Below are positions 33,386-45,590 of a stretch of 64,000 nucleotides of DNA, one piece after another; the first letter of the stretch is position 1, and every line of letters begins with the position of its first letter. The notes below the pieces were generated by a model, which was given only the letters and a program-made list of their open reading frames with translations, had not been told where the DNA came from and did not search any database. Source of the stretch: Gnetum montanum. Taxonomy: Eukaryota > Streptophyta > Gnetopsida > Gnetales > Gnetaceae. A program made the translations under genes and the position numbers. The stretch spans positions 256,110-320,109 of the forward strand of contig MNCI01003938.1 of assembly GCA_015680685.1 (NCBI GenBank), given 5' to 3'.

Positions 33386-35036
33386 TGAAACACCCTAAAA
33401 AATGTGGGGTCAACCTTGCTTCACCAGGCTCTTGCAGTCCACGTAGCACTATGATAGTTCATCAAGAGGAGAACATTCTGAGTTCAGGTTGGCCAGTTTG
33501 GAAAATTTTCTACTTTGAGCATGGACAGGTTTTGTGCCATCTTGCCTATCCACCAAAGTAGCCTAACCAGCTAACATCCTGCTCAGAAATAGTGTGCAGA
33601 ATCCGTAGTAGCATTCTGGATGCATAAAAATTAGTTCGGCAAGTATTCTAAGTCACAAAGCCTGCTACACTATGTAGCGTAGAAAGCTTCAGAAGACAAT
33701 GGCGAAATGAAGTGCTACGCTACGCGACATCATGCAATGTAGCATGGCAACGACTTTACTACCGACTCCCCTCACCCAATTTTGAGTTTTGCAATAATGT
33801 CCCTTTCCGTCAGGAAGTGGCGAACCATGTCTACTACTACACTACATTGAGCTACATGGTGCAGCAAGGTGTAGCAATCCTGCGGAAGAGATAGAAGGTA
33901 GTTCGAAAGGTAGAGTCAATGGAGTTCGCAAGACTTGCATCGCAGGAGACAAGGTTTGCAAATCGGCAAGGCTTTCACGACTAAGGAAAGTTGCTACGCT
34001 ACGTAGCGTAGCATAGCGTAGCAAGCATGTGACACATAGTAGAACGCACGACAAAGTGCTATGCTATGCCAAGCATGCTATGTCACAAAGCATAGCAAGG
34101 CATGCAGGTGGTTGTGCGACATCAATGCACTCCACCTAATCGAACTGTTGGCACATATCTCCAGACGCTGATGGTGCAATTACAGCGTAGTAGGATTGTA
34201 GCTATTACATACAAGTTCACATCACAACGGTCTTGCAGGTCCAACGATCACAAATGACACGAGTGGCACCAGTAAGACAACGAAGGCCCAAGGCATGTAG
34301 TGTTCAAACCACCCCTTTCGCATGCCCTTGGTTCTATAAATACCCCGGAAAACAACATGTAAGAGGTCTACAAAATTTTTAAAGGTTGGCCATTTCAAAA
34401 GAGTTCGCATCCTTCTTGAAGAAAATAACTTCCAAGTGGTGGAAACTTTGGGATTCTGAAACAAAGACTTCTCCTCTCTCCAGCATTGTAACATCAAAGC
34501 CATCTATCTAAAACTGTAAATAGTGAGCCTCTCTTTGGTAGAACCATGCATTTTTTGTACCTGAGTTTGCATCCAAGCGCATAGCTCTTCTTGCTCGACA
34601 CACCTTGGCTATCCTCGGAATTTCTGCACTCCGTCACATTGTGCAGCTGATTGTTTCCACCCTGACCGAGCGAGTTTCTAGCTTCGTAGTGGTGCATGTC
34701 TCTAACTACACTTTAATTTATTTCTTGATTACTGTTCCATTTTGTATCATTTTCTATTTTATTCACTTTTAAGTATTACTTTGTATTACTATTGCATCCT
34801 TTTTCAGCTTCTCTCCTACTTCATTTACTTTCAAGCGTTATCTCGTATTTTGCATTATTTACGTTGCAAAAGGCTATATTGATGCCGATGTAACTCCCTG
34901 TTTGATCAACCAGACTATTCAGGGCACCCCATGTTTGCACACACCTAGCACGGCCCTCCCACGAATACGGGGTTGGAACTATCATGCTCGCTGACCCCTC
35001 GGTGTTTTCCAACCACCGACGTTTTTGGTCGCTACA
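33386..35036 (+). repeat. 5' LTR of element C
   Basis: About 1.65 kb, starting TGAAACACCC and ending GCTACA, six bases before the PBS. It matches 49762-51079 until position 34652. It is rich in TAGCAT/GCTAC units, including a near-perfect palindrome GCTACGCTACGTAGCGTAGC at 33992-34011. Confidence 0.8.
34334..34342 (+). promoter_or_regulatory. TATA box of C 5' LTR
   Basis: CTATAAATA followed by CCCC. The same sequence is at 50726-50734 in the 3' LTR. Confidence 0.65.
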
Positions 35037-35042
35037 GTTTTC

Positions 35043-35059
35043 TGGCGCTAGAAGGAGGG
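35043..35059 (+). promoter_or_regulatory. Primer-binding site of element C
   Basis: TGGCGCTAGAAGGAGGG follows TTTTC after the LTR. Element A has the same site with two changes on its strand (13196-13213). The tRNA is not assigned. Confidence 0.75.
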
Positions 35060-35162
35060 CCTTTTGGTGCCTTTTTTTCATGTCATGGTAGTTCTATGAG
35101 CCTTCTACATGTTGATACACATAAGTGTAAATGTGACACCCTCCTGCAGTTTTTTGTTCTTT

Positions 35163-35949
35163 GTACAGTGTAGACCGATCGCCTCGACGGCTCCTCGAGA
35201 GCCCTACAAAACATAAGGCCTCCGATCATTGGCTAACTAGCTTATTTGATGGTTGTCTTGCATGTGTTCTATACCTCATCTTGTGTGGTACAAACTGGTT
35301 GCTTCAACGGTCCCTCTGAGATCCTGCAAGACACAAAGCCTGCTTGATCGCTAGTTAGTTTGCCCGTCTTACGTTTCTCTTGCATGCGTTCTAGACCCCA
35401 CCTCATGTGGAACAGACTAGTCACTTTGACGGTCCCTCAAGGATCCTGCAAGATGCAAAGCCTTCTAGGTTAGCTCACTCGTCTTACAGTAGCCTCGCAA
35501 GACTTCTACACCCCTATATGCATTAGCGTAGACTCAACACCATCTACGGTTGTTTACGCGTCGTACAGTGTAGATCGGTCACCTCGATGGTCCCTCTGGG
35601 ACCCTACGAGACGTAAAGCCTTCCAATGGTGAGTTAACTTTCCTTCCCTTTTATAGTAGTCTTGCATGCACTCTTCACCCTAGCTCGCATAGTCATAAAC
35701 ATAACACCCTTCTGTGGTTGTTTGCACCTTGTGTGGTGCAGGTCGGTCGTCTCGATGGTCCCTCTGGGATCCTACGAGACACAAAGCCCTCTTGCCCGTT
35801 TTAAACTTGCCTTATGGTAGTTTTGCACATGCTCTGTACCTCATCGTGCACTGGCATAAACGTGACACCCTTTGTGATTTTTTATGCTTTGTGTGATACA
35901 AATTTGTTACCTCAATGGTTCCTCCGGAACCCAGCAAGACGCGAAGCCA
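35163..35949 (+). repeat. Leader tandem repeats, six diverged units
   Basis: Units carry a core like CTCGATGGTCCCTCTGGGAT followed by CCTACGAGACACAAAGCC. They begin near 35163, 35281, 35403, 35562, 35729 and 35889. The first steps are about 120 bases and the later ones about 160, so the short units look like deletions of the long one. Confidence 0.8.
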
Positions 35950-36023
35950 CCTTTTGTTGCTTTTGCAGTCCTTTTGTTCTTTCTTGCACTTCTTGCATTT
36001 TCTGCATAATCACTTGCTTAGCA

Positions 36024-38866
36024 ATGGCTTCCACCACTACTGCTATTGACACCTTCAACGTGGAGATGCCCTTCATGGTTCAAGGCACCACTCGTGTCGA
36101 ACAACTACTAAACCCCACGATGGAAGCACATTGATCTCTCAGAATCCAAAATAGGGGACTTGAGGGATTAGCCCAGCAACATGAGCATTATAGTTTCCTT
36201 TGCATGAAGGTGCAGGCTAATCTTCCCTTAGATTTACATGAACTCAAGGAAAAATGTAGTTTCGAGTTCACTTAGTGCAACGGGAAGGAATTCGTTCCTA
36301 CCCTCGGCGTTCCTTTGCTTTTAACACAAGCGTATCAAAGGCTACTGGATCAATTGATCTAGTTGGCTAGACTTCCAGTTGGCTAGACTTAGGAAGCAAC
36401 CAAACACCACATCCAACCAGGACGATGCCTTTCAAGACGGACAGGAGGAGCTTGATTCCCAATCTGACGAGGGGGATCAAGTCAATCCCATTCCTGTCCT
36501 ACCTACCTAGTCCTTCTAGGCCAACCCGTTGTCTGTCACTGCTCCCTTTGTCATCACACCTATACTTCAGCAGCCTACAACCATAACTACAATGGGTAGC
36601 CATACCACATACTCGGCATACCATCACCCTCATTCCCCAGTTGCGCTCATAGTAACTGTTCCGTCGCAAACTGTTTATCAGCACATCCCTATAGTGCACA
36701 ACACACCTATCACGGCTACCCTACCGCATGTCCGTACTGTACCTACTTTGCAACTGCACATAACTGCTATTCCAACTCCTATGTATGCATCTGTTCCACC
36801 CACTGTGACAGGCCTAGGCCCGTCCATGTGGTGGACCCTATTCTCTGCTTCATTTGTTCTACAACCATCGCAAATGTCGCACTACGTTCGCCCTCAAACC
36901 TATCCAACCCCGCAAATGGTACATCCTGGCATGGGGCCATGGTCTATCCCATTGGTAATCCAAATGGTCTATCCAGTGAATCAACCCGCTATTACCACTC
37001 TGACAATACCAACCACCAGGTGGTGGACAACGCAAGCAGCACCTTTAGCGGGGGTGGTCCCAATGACTCCGCCGATGGGTCAAACCGCCACTGCCACCAT
37101 GCTGCATGTGGGAGTTGCCTTTTCAGTTCCTCAACCATCTATAACATTATCAGGTCTGGACCAGGCGTTTCAGCTCATCCAGACCTTAACTAAGGAAATA
37201 AAGCACCTCAAAGTTGTTGGGTTTGACACGGTACAAGTCATGAACTTTTATTAGGATGACCCCATCAACCCTGCAATCCCTGATTTGACATTACCACCTA
37301 GGATGTCTTTCCCGCACTTCACAAAGTATGAAGGGAAAGGGGATTCCAATATACATCTCATCACTTTCTAGTCAGAGTCTTTGCTATTGCAATAGTAGCC
37401 GCATACGATCATTTGCGTCTTCGCCATGTCCCTAGCCAAGAAAGCCCTAGATTGGTACCACGCGTTGCCACATTCATCCATTTCAACTTTGGAAGAACTC
37501 TTGATCCATTTTGTGACATGCTTCAAGTACAACTTGAAGCTAGAAACCACACTGGATCAACTGATGGACGTGAAACAAGACCCACTAGAACCAATCCAAA
37601 AATTCATTCAATGTTGGAGCATGACCCTTAAAGAAATCCATGAGCCCATCGTAGAGGCTCACTTGTTAGCTGTATTTAAGGGTGTAGTGAACGACTTCAT
37701 CAAGTCCAAACTGTAATATCTTGCTCCACGCTCTCTTAGCCAAGCTTTCACTCAAACTAAAAGCATACAAGACGCGGCTGAGGTAAGCAAAGAATCGGCC
37801 TACATCTCTTACAAGAAAAACTTTGAAAAAAAGGACAAGGGTAAGGCCCCAACAACCATAGTGGCCGCTGTGGCAACCAAGGCTAAGCCCAAACCTAGCA
37901 ATAGTGGAAGCAAGAATAACAAGAAATTGGCCATACCTACAGCTAACTTTGCACCCAAACTGGGCCAAGCACCGCAACTCGCCGCACCTGCACTCGAGAC
38001 ATCTACATACACTAAACCCAACTTCAAGTGCAAAGATCGTTCGAAATACACCCACTACCTCTCAAACCTTCAGAACACCTGAAGCAACTATTGACAGTGG
38101 ATACATCCAACACAAGTAGATGTTGGAAGAAGAAAACATGAGACATCAACGCTACTACGAGCTTCTTAGGAATCCCTCTTTGGCCCTGCCTAATGAGCCT
38201 CCAGTTCCTAGGGGTTTTAGGCTAGATAGGTTTTGTGACTACCACAAACTATGTGGTCACACCACGGATTATTTTCTGTTGTTGCAGGATGACATCCAAA
38301 GATTAATTGACCTGGGAAAGTTGGTGTTGGATGAAAGCAACCTAGTACACCCTAAAAATCAATCTATGTATGTCTACACAGATCCCCTCAATGCCAATAA
38401 TGCTAGTTACATAATTAACGTCATCGGTATTGACAATGATCCCAGGCCACCCTTCCAGCCATTTGTGATTCATGTGCCTCAGCGTAGTGCACCAATACCA
38501 CCAATGGTCAGTCCAAGCTTGCAGCCGTCCTTCATCTTGAAAGTCCCACCACGAGCATCTACCTCTGCACCATCTATTAGCGAGGTCACGCAACCCCATC
38601 AATTAACACCTCTAGCTCCATTCATCATTAGGGGGCCAATGTCTTTGACAAGCCCCATCCCATGCAATGACATTAAACAACCTCCTCACCCCACAAGGCG
38701 AGAATCCCACTTGGTGGACGAGACGTCGAAGGGAAGTACCATCAAAGGTATCTCCAAGCCTACGCCTTCACCCCTCATATTTACACCTGCATCGCCAAAG
38801 GTGAAGGTCGACACAATTACACAGCCTACATTACCTTACCGACAAGGATATGAACCTAGGTCCTAG
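36024..38866 (+). pseudogene. Gag of element C
   Basis: ATG at 36024 gives MASTTTAIDTFNVEMPF. The N-terminal part has stops to about 36400. A Pro/Thr-rich linker (36529-37150) leads to LDQAFQLIQTLTKEIKHLK. The capsid-like core follows: YEGKGDSNIHLITF, SLAKKALDWYHALPHSS, LDQLMDVKQDPLEPIQKFIQ. A basic tail has KKDKGKAPTT. A zinc-knuckle-like block, FCDYHKLCGHTTDYF (38235-38275), has lost the last cysteine (Phe in its place). It needs frameshifts near 36400 and 38090, and has TAG at FY*DDPI. About 900 codons of region, longer than a typical gag because of the linker and the Pro-rich C-terminal part (38400-38866). Confidence 0.8.
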
Positions 38867-39055
38867 GTCCACTCTCCTTGAGAGATTCATCTTCTAGGAA
38901 AAATCAAAGAGGAGGAAAGTGTCAAATAGGTGGGTGGCCAAGACTTCTTGGATGCCCTCACCCAGGTCGAGCAAGCCCTAAGGTAGAAAAACACTACATT
39001 AAGCTTGTACAACCTAGTCATGACATCTATATATCACTGAGAGCCTCTAGTCCAC

Positions 39056-39775
39056 ATGTTAACGATGATTCCGGTCAACGGGAACATGCCAGTGGAAGAG
39101 GGAGCGATCCACTCGGTAATGCTTCCCTCTGTATCCACAGAGTCTACAACACCTCAATTAGTTTTTAGTAACAACGCCATTAGGAAAAATCCTGAAGGGG
39201 GTCAAGTGACTATGGTGCCTCTCTTTATCATAATTCAGGTCGGCCAACACCAGATTCAAAGGGTACACGTTGATGATGGGGCTGCCACGAACATCATTCC
39301 CTTCTCTATTGTAGACAAGTTGGGATTGGTCGGCCAGATCAAACCAACAATGACATCGTGTCTAAGGTCGTTCAACGGGGCATGCGTCCTAGTGAAGGGC
39401 ACTGTTCATGTAAACTTCGTAGCAAGGGACCAGTTCCCCATAAATGCAACGTTCATCATAGTCGAAGAAATGCCCAGGTTAAACTTGATCTTGGGGAGAT
39501 CATGGTTAGTACAACTTAGGGCTATCTCCACACCTATACACCAGGAAATCCACTTACCATACACAGGTAGAGAGGTGGTAATCCAAGGAGACGAAGTGAC
39601 AATGCAAGCAATTAGCAACGTAGGCATGGAACAGGGTTCAGAAGTTACAACCTCTGAGGATGAAGCACTTGTTCATGCATGCATTAATCATGCAACGGAT
39701 CGATCCAACGAACCGATCCTCAAATCAAAAACGCATGGGTTGAGTTGCTCTTCCAAACAAAGGACAATGATATGA
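39056..39775 (+). pseudogene. Protease of element C (best-preserved pol part)
   Basis: Same frame as the end of gag (38120 onward), with five stops between. The 240-codon open frame has QIQRVHVDDGAATNIIPFS (active-site Asp kept), VKGTVHVNFVARDQFPINAT, NLILGRSWL and PIHQEIHLPY. Element A has a decayed homologue. The domain itself has no stop, but the context is dead. Confidence 0.8.
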
Positions 39776-39957
39776 ACAGGGGCCCTAGTGAAACACCTCG
39801 ACTTTATGTTTCGATCAACCCATGACGGGTCAAGAAGCAGTTGCGCATAGTGTAGTGGCCCTACGGCTTCCCACTCGATCGCTATCCTTGTACATTCATC
39901 ATTTCCTTACCTTGTTAGTATGTTGACTGTTCGTCATGCTACGCTATGGCCCGAAAT

Positions 39958-40263
39958 GGCCTAAAACTAGCATCACTATCTTATTGCTTTGTTAATGAAC
40001 TACCTCTTTTGGCATTGGCCCAGAATGGCCTAAAACTAGCATCACTGTCTTATTGCTTTGTTAATGAACTACCTCTTTTGGCATTGGCCCAGAATGGCCT
40101 ATAAATAGCATCACTGTCTTATTGCTTTGTTAATGAACTACCTCTTTTGGAATTGGCCCAAAATGGCCTAAAACCAGCATTATCACTTGTCGCTTTAATT
40201 TGTCACGTAACAGCCCGAAATGGCCCAAAACTAGCAATGGCCGGAGATGGCCTAAAACTAGCA
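39958..40263. repeat. 69-bp tandem repeat
   Basis: Units starting GGCCTAAAACTAGCATCACT at 39958, 40027, 40096 and 40165 are exactly 69 bases apart and nearly identical. Two short copies of the head follow at 40222 and 40249. The head is the reverse complement of the 29-bp motif in A and B (TGCTAGTTTAAGGCC). Confidence 0.9.
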
Positions 40264-40406
40264 TATAAAAGCATGAAAAATTTACATAATACATAAGTAA
40301 ATACAAAATCGATTTCTTTGCTGAATTTTTTCATTTCATTCAAAATTTTTTCCTATTCACAATGTTGCAAAATTTTCAAAATAAGAAGAAGAAGAAGCCC
40401 ATGCTA

Positions 40407-43400
40407 TTATGGGTTGTTTCCGGTTGCAACGCCTTCACCGTTTGCCTCTGCTTCATCTACTTGTGCATCACCCGCTTCTGCATTACCCTCTACTAATTCT
40501 GCATTCTCTCTCCCTGCGAGTCTTGCACCCTCATTTGGAGCCTGCACCATAAGAATGAAGTAGTTAGCTAGGGCAACAAACACGATAGACGCAAGCTACA
40601 ACATAACATGAAAGCGACTAACCTGAGAGGAGCCTACACCGGTCTCAAGGGGTATCTAGTCTAGACCAAGCCTAAGGCGACGCAAAATCTCCTCTATTAA
40701 AATATCCATCCAACACCCATCGCTGGGTTTAGCATTCACTGCAGCAGCCTTCTCCCTTTCTGTGGTCGTCCATTGTAGAGGTTCTGGGGAAAAGGAAGTA
40801 GTTGTGGTCTCTCCTATAGGAAGGTTCACCCACAAGTCAGGAGATTCCGTGACCTCCACCCACTCTTTAAACTTAGCGTAAGCCTTAGAAACACCAATGG
40901 CCTCCACGAACACTTCATACGTGAAGGCCTCCATAACAGCATCTCTGTATAGTTTTCGGTGGGTCTCATTCTCCAGCTTGTACATATGTTTATGGTCTCT
41001 CTGGGTTTTCCCCCATTCGAAGACCTTAGCGCTAATGTCTTTCATGTCTTGGCACTTCTAGGCCAGCAAGCCCATCTGACTTTGCTGTTCGACTATCTTG
41101 TAGGTGGATTCAATGTTCTGATGAACGACGGTCCAAAACCTAGCATAGTCATCTATAGCCCTCTACCAATCGACTGGGTCAGGGTTGCGATTTATAAGAA
41201 AATTTTTCCTACACCTAAGATTCTCCACCTTGGTGACCAGGTCGGCCTCTCTCTGCTCAGCCCTTTGGACCTGTTTCTACAAGTCCTTGTTGGCATGCCT
41301 ACATTCCCAGAGAGAGCGTGCTGATTACAAGACACACTTATAAGCCTCATCAAATATGCAATGAGACATCACAATCATGTTAGGCAAGAGTGTGGGCACC
41401 GCACCAACCTTCATAGGTCATGCCAAGTCTCACTTGATCCAAGAGGCTATTTAACACATGGAGCATAGTGATCATGTTAGCATAGCATAATCAACAAACT
41501 TGAAAGCTTCAGCATAGCAACATAAGGACGGTTAATGTTGATACTTACCTGCACTAGGGTCCGCCTATTGAAGGCACCTGATCATATCATCAACAAGTCC
41601 CTGCACGAATGTAAACTTGTTAGGGACGTCAGCCCATGACTTCTATACAAAGTAGACGAGGTCCCATGGTATCAGCAATAACACTTGTTACACGATTAGG
41701 CATGTCAGCAATAGTCAAAATGGACTATGATGAGGTAGACGTCTCACAAACTCACTGATTCCCAACTGTGGTCTTTCTTCTTACCGAGGCAAGATGACCA
41801 TGGTAGCCACGGTATAGGATCCTACTAAATCCATGCAAGTCCTTTCCTCATGCGCTAGTGCCTTTTCTTTAAGAAGACCAGTGTCTTTTTTTGTTTTGGG
41901 AGGGAACCTCTTCGTTGGTAAGAAGAGGCTCCCTAATGACGAGAGCCCCTGCCCTAGAGATAGGAGGTCCATTATTCCTGACCTGGGCCCTTTCCTTCGA
42001 AACTGGGGCCTCCACGTCTTTATTCATCGTCCCCATCCTAAGGGCCAACACTTCCTCATTGCCTTCTTCTTCATCTTCTTCTTTCTCTACTAAGCAAAAA
42101 AGGCATGTTTACGTCGATTCAAAATAAGCAGGTTCAAAACAGGTGCTACACTATGCCGCATCGCCTAGCATAGCAGACTATAATGAAATAAGCATTATAC
42201 AAAAATGCTTACCAATGGGGGGTTGCATCCACTGTAGCTTGAGCCGCAGTCTCTACCCCTCCTCTTCATGAGAGCTTTCCCTTGTTGGGGGAGGTCTCTT
42301 CCTTCATAGCTCCTTAGGCACAGTCTCAGCTATGAGACGTTCACCTTGTATCACGTTACTGGCTATAATAGGGGATGTCTCTCCTACACTATCCTAGCCA
42401 CAAGTGCTACGAATTGCAAGACCTTTAGTCATTACAGACTATGACTTCCCAACCATTTTTGGAGGATCCTGGACCTGCATAGTTCGGAGGACCTACCGAA
42501 TCCATGGCTTGGGAATCTAGTCGCAGTCTAGCATGGACCAGACTCCATCCTCTTAGACCACTAGGAACTCCGCGAAGCACTTTAAATAGCCTATGTAGAA
42601 GGCATAGTGTATGTTAGAGCGGGACTTCGTTTGCTCACGGAGTCCCAAAATCTCAGCCTAAAAACCACTATATAGGAATTTGACCCAGTTATAATAGGCC
42701 ACCTCCTCCATAACTTCCCGTATTACCCAGGCTTGTTCAAGCCTGAGGACCTTCCCTTGGATGAGTAGTTGAGGGAATGCATGGGCATGAAGACCAAGTA
42801 TATCCTCATGGCAGGGCCTTCCTTAAGCTTTTCCATGGGGAACCCTTTTAGCTTCTTAGAGAGCCTCAGCCACTCCTCGATATGCTACTTCTATAGGGTC
42901 AACTCCTATTTGCCCTTTGACACTATGGGCACCATCGGTAGGAATGCCAAATAGATCCACAAACAGCTGGTCGTCAATGTTGATGACCACCCACACACCT
43001 TGCACGTATGTGCCAAAATGACCCATCTTCCCAGAGAAGGAGTTAACTAGGGAAAGCATCTCAGTAGCAGAGGCACATGGGTTTGGTGCCATAAACAGAT
43101 CCATAAGTCCCACCCTTTGAACTTTCATGAGCAAAGAGTCCGAGGTCCCTCATTCTAACCAGCTCTGGCTCACCGCTACTTTGCCGTATTTGAAGTAAAT
43201 GTTTGCTCCCTGCATGTGGCACCTACCTTTTGACCCACTAGGTCTATATGGTAATGGGAATAGCGGCAGTTCAACTGCTAGAATTTCTTCAAGCATGACC
43301 TATTTGAAAGGTTTTCTCCATTCCTTGTCTAGCCAACCCTTCATTCTAAACCAATCATATGGTAAGTATGGTATTCTCCCCCGCAATGAACAATCACGCC

Positions 43401-44641
43401 TGTCCATAGGCTCTTGGCAAAACCAAATTCCTATAGGGCTAGTTGTGTCATAGCTAGCAGATCTGATTGATTATGAACCCCATCATCATCAATGTAGAAC
43501 CTGGTAACAAATGCACATTATTAGCATTCGGTCAGGTATAGTCAGCATTGCACAATGAAGCAAAAAAAAAATGCAAAACTCACCTGGCAGCACAATAGAC
43601 GATCCCCTGTGGATTCTGAAAGTGCATCACCATGTGGCATGTGAGGTACAATGTGTTATATGGGTGATAGCACTGGTATTCCAGGATGTCCCAGATCCAG
43701 GCTAAACACCTCAACCCTGTTGAGTGTTGGTTGGACCCCCCTCCCTACCCACTCATGGTCGCCTCGTTAGAAAGGTATCTCAGGATGCCCTGATTTTCCC
43801 CTGACAGCATGGCCTCTATTATGCCAGATGCCTGCATCTCGTCTAAGGAAGCCCAAACAATCATACTAAAGTGGTTGAGAAGGAATTGCAAGAAGTCTCG
43901 TGCCCCTTCCCTGAACCAAACCGCTTGATCTCCCACATGTATCGAGGGAGGAGGAGTGTTGGCCATAGGTCTACTCACATGGCACAGGACCCCTCCAAGG
44001 TCCAAAATGATCAGCCTAGACCTTGGCCCTACCCTGCACAATGCAATCAACAAATGTTGGCATCACACTTGAATGCAATATATACACAACATAGCAACGT
44101 ATAGCAGTCCATAAATATAGCATAGCATAACCCTCTGCCCATACATAGTGTAGCAAAGGTGTGAGAGTCTAGCATAGCAAAAACATGCAAATAGCTCTGT
44201 GTAGCAGTAAAATAATTGGCAACATGCCCCAAAAAAAACACGTGTCGTAATGCTGCATCGCACATGATCAAACCCTCCCAAGGATTTTGCGAAGGTCAAA
44301 CAACTTAAACTACCTCAGCCCCGCAGCCATGACAACCACAGTAGTAGCAATCCCAGTGGCCCTTACAACGAAACCTTTGCACATCGGCCATGATCAAAAA
44401 ACGAGGCCACAACGATGCAAAGGCTAAAACAATGTGGCCACAAAAAACACAAATAGCAAAAAAAATAGGATGCAAAACTAGAGCAAAGAGCAGCAAAAGA
44501 GGAAAAGAGCGAAGGAAGCATGAAAACTTACTGGGTCAACAGTGTGCTCTCTCATGTCAGAATGTGTGCTTGTGACGTGCATTTAAGGGCCTTTTTTACC
44601 TCCTCAACCTTTGTAAGCACCAGATGAGTCTTAGGAGCCAT
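40407..44641 (-). pseudogene. Antisense spliced gene of element C: FCP1-like HAD domain, unidentified domain, coiled coil
   Basis: Minus strand, opposite to the element, from ATG 44641 (MAPKTHLVLTK) to TAA 40407. The HAD/FCP1-like exon (44033-43584) has RLIILDLGGVLCHV, WFREGARDFLQFLLNHFSMI and VWASLDEMQ. YHPYNTLYLTCHMVM and FQNPQGIVYC resemble the NTLLVDDSPYK...NPP block of plant FCP1-like proteins. After an intron comes FYIDDDGVHNQSDLLAMTQ. Next are LMDLFMAPNP and NIDDQLFVDLFGIPTDG, then charged helices with VFEWGKTQRDHKHMYKLE (open 41045-40656), and an acidic last exon (EGNAEAGDAQVDEAEANGE). Proposed introns: about 44608-44034, 43583-43501 (GTGAGT/CCAG), 42212-42090, 41784-41601, 41548-41324 (GTAAGT) and 40622-40542 (GTTAGT/GCAG). 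Stops occur in the middle. Motif I reads DLGG instead of DLDG. Confidence 0.65.
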
Positions 44642-45590
44642 GGCCCTCCTTGCAAATTTATGACCTTCACTGTAGAAATTTGTCTTACTAGTCAATCAAC
44701 ACAACTACTCCATGCTCCAAGATCGTCGTATGCTCCGATGAGGGTTCTGTGCTCTTATGGTGGAAATAGCGAAATTACCCAGGTTTAACCCCTATTTGTA
44801 GCTGCAAGGGCAAGATGGGGAAAGTTACCTCTTTCTCTCTCTGATTAATGCGGAGCATGCTGTGCAGCATAGCATGCTCACCACGACATCACAACACTAT
44901 TAGCATTTAAGCCTTGACACACTTCAAGCCAACTACTCGCCTTCTCGAAGATAAAGAAAAAAATATAATAATATTTGTTTTCAACTAAGGGTCCAAAAAG
45001 ACCTTAAACTAACGAGCCTAGCATAGTTTTGCTCCTTAGGGTCCGAAAAGACCCTCAAAATAGTAGTTTCGACCCGTAACATTTGCAGTTTGCAATGACG
45101 TTAAACTAACCATATCCTTACACTAGTAGTTGCCTCATCCTCTTCCACATGGGCAATATCACATTTCCTAGAAATTTCATGATTCCATTTTCACACTAAC
45201 AGTTTGACACTCATACTTGCAATTTCCTTTTTACTATTATTATTTTGCATATCAAGATTTTTCATGTTGCAATATGGCAGTCCGAGATGACACTAAACTA
45301 GCAGTTTGGCATTGGTGTATCGACAGTCACGCGTTCCATTAGCAACTCTACATTCTCGCACCTTGGCAGTCCACCACGACCTTAAACTAGCAAACTTTCA
45401 ATCTTTACATCACCTCACTTAGCAAGTTGCATCTTGGTGTTGCTTTGCAGATTTGCGTTTCACACAATCTCTGATAACCCTTACCCAGGCTTTCATCTTA
45501 TGATGACAAGTTAAGCAAGAGATGGGAATCCATCATGCCCTTTCCATGCCTTTAATGTTAGCAGGGCCATAGGGCAAGCTCGTGAGATAG
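44642..45590. other. Spacer of element C between antisense gene start and RT
   Basis: Non-coding. Scattered copies of the CCTTAAACTAGCA-type motif occur (near 44998, 45294, 45373). In element B the same interval is about 4.3 kb and holds the 180-bp array. Confidence 0.5.

Noticed and set aside
36828-37193. 121-codon plus-strand open frame inside gag of C
   Set aside because: It overlaps the Pro/Thr-rich gag frame that matches element A; it is a shadow frame.
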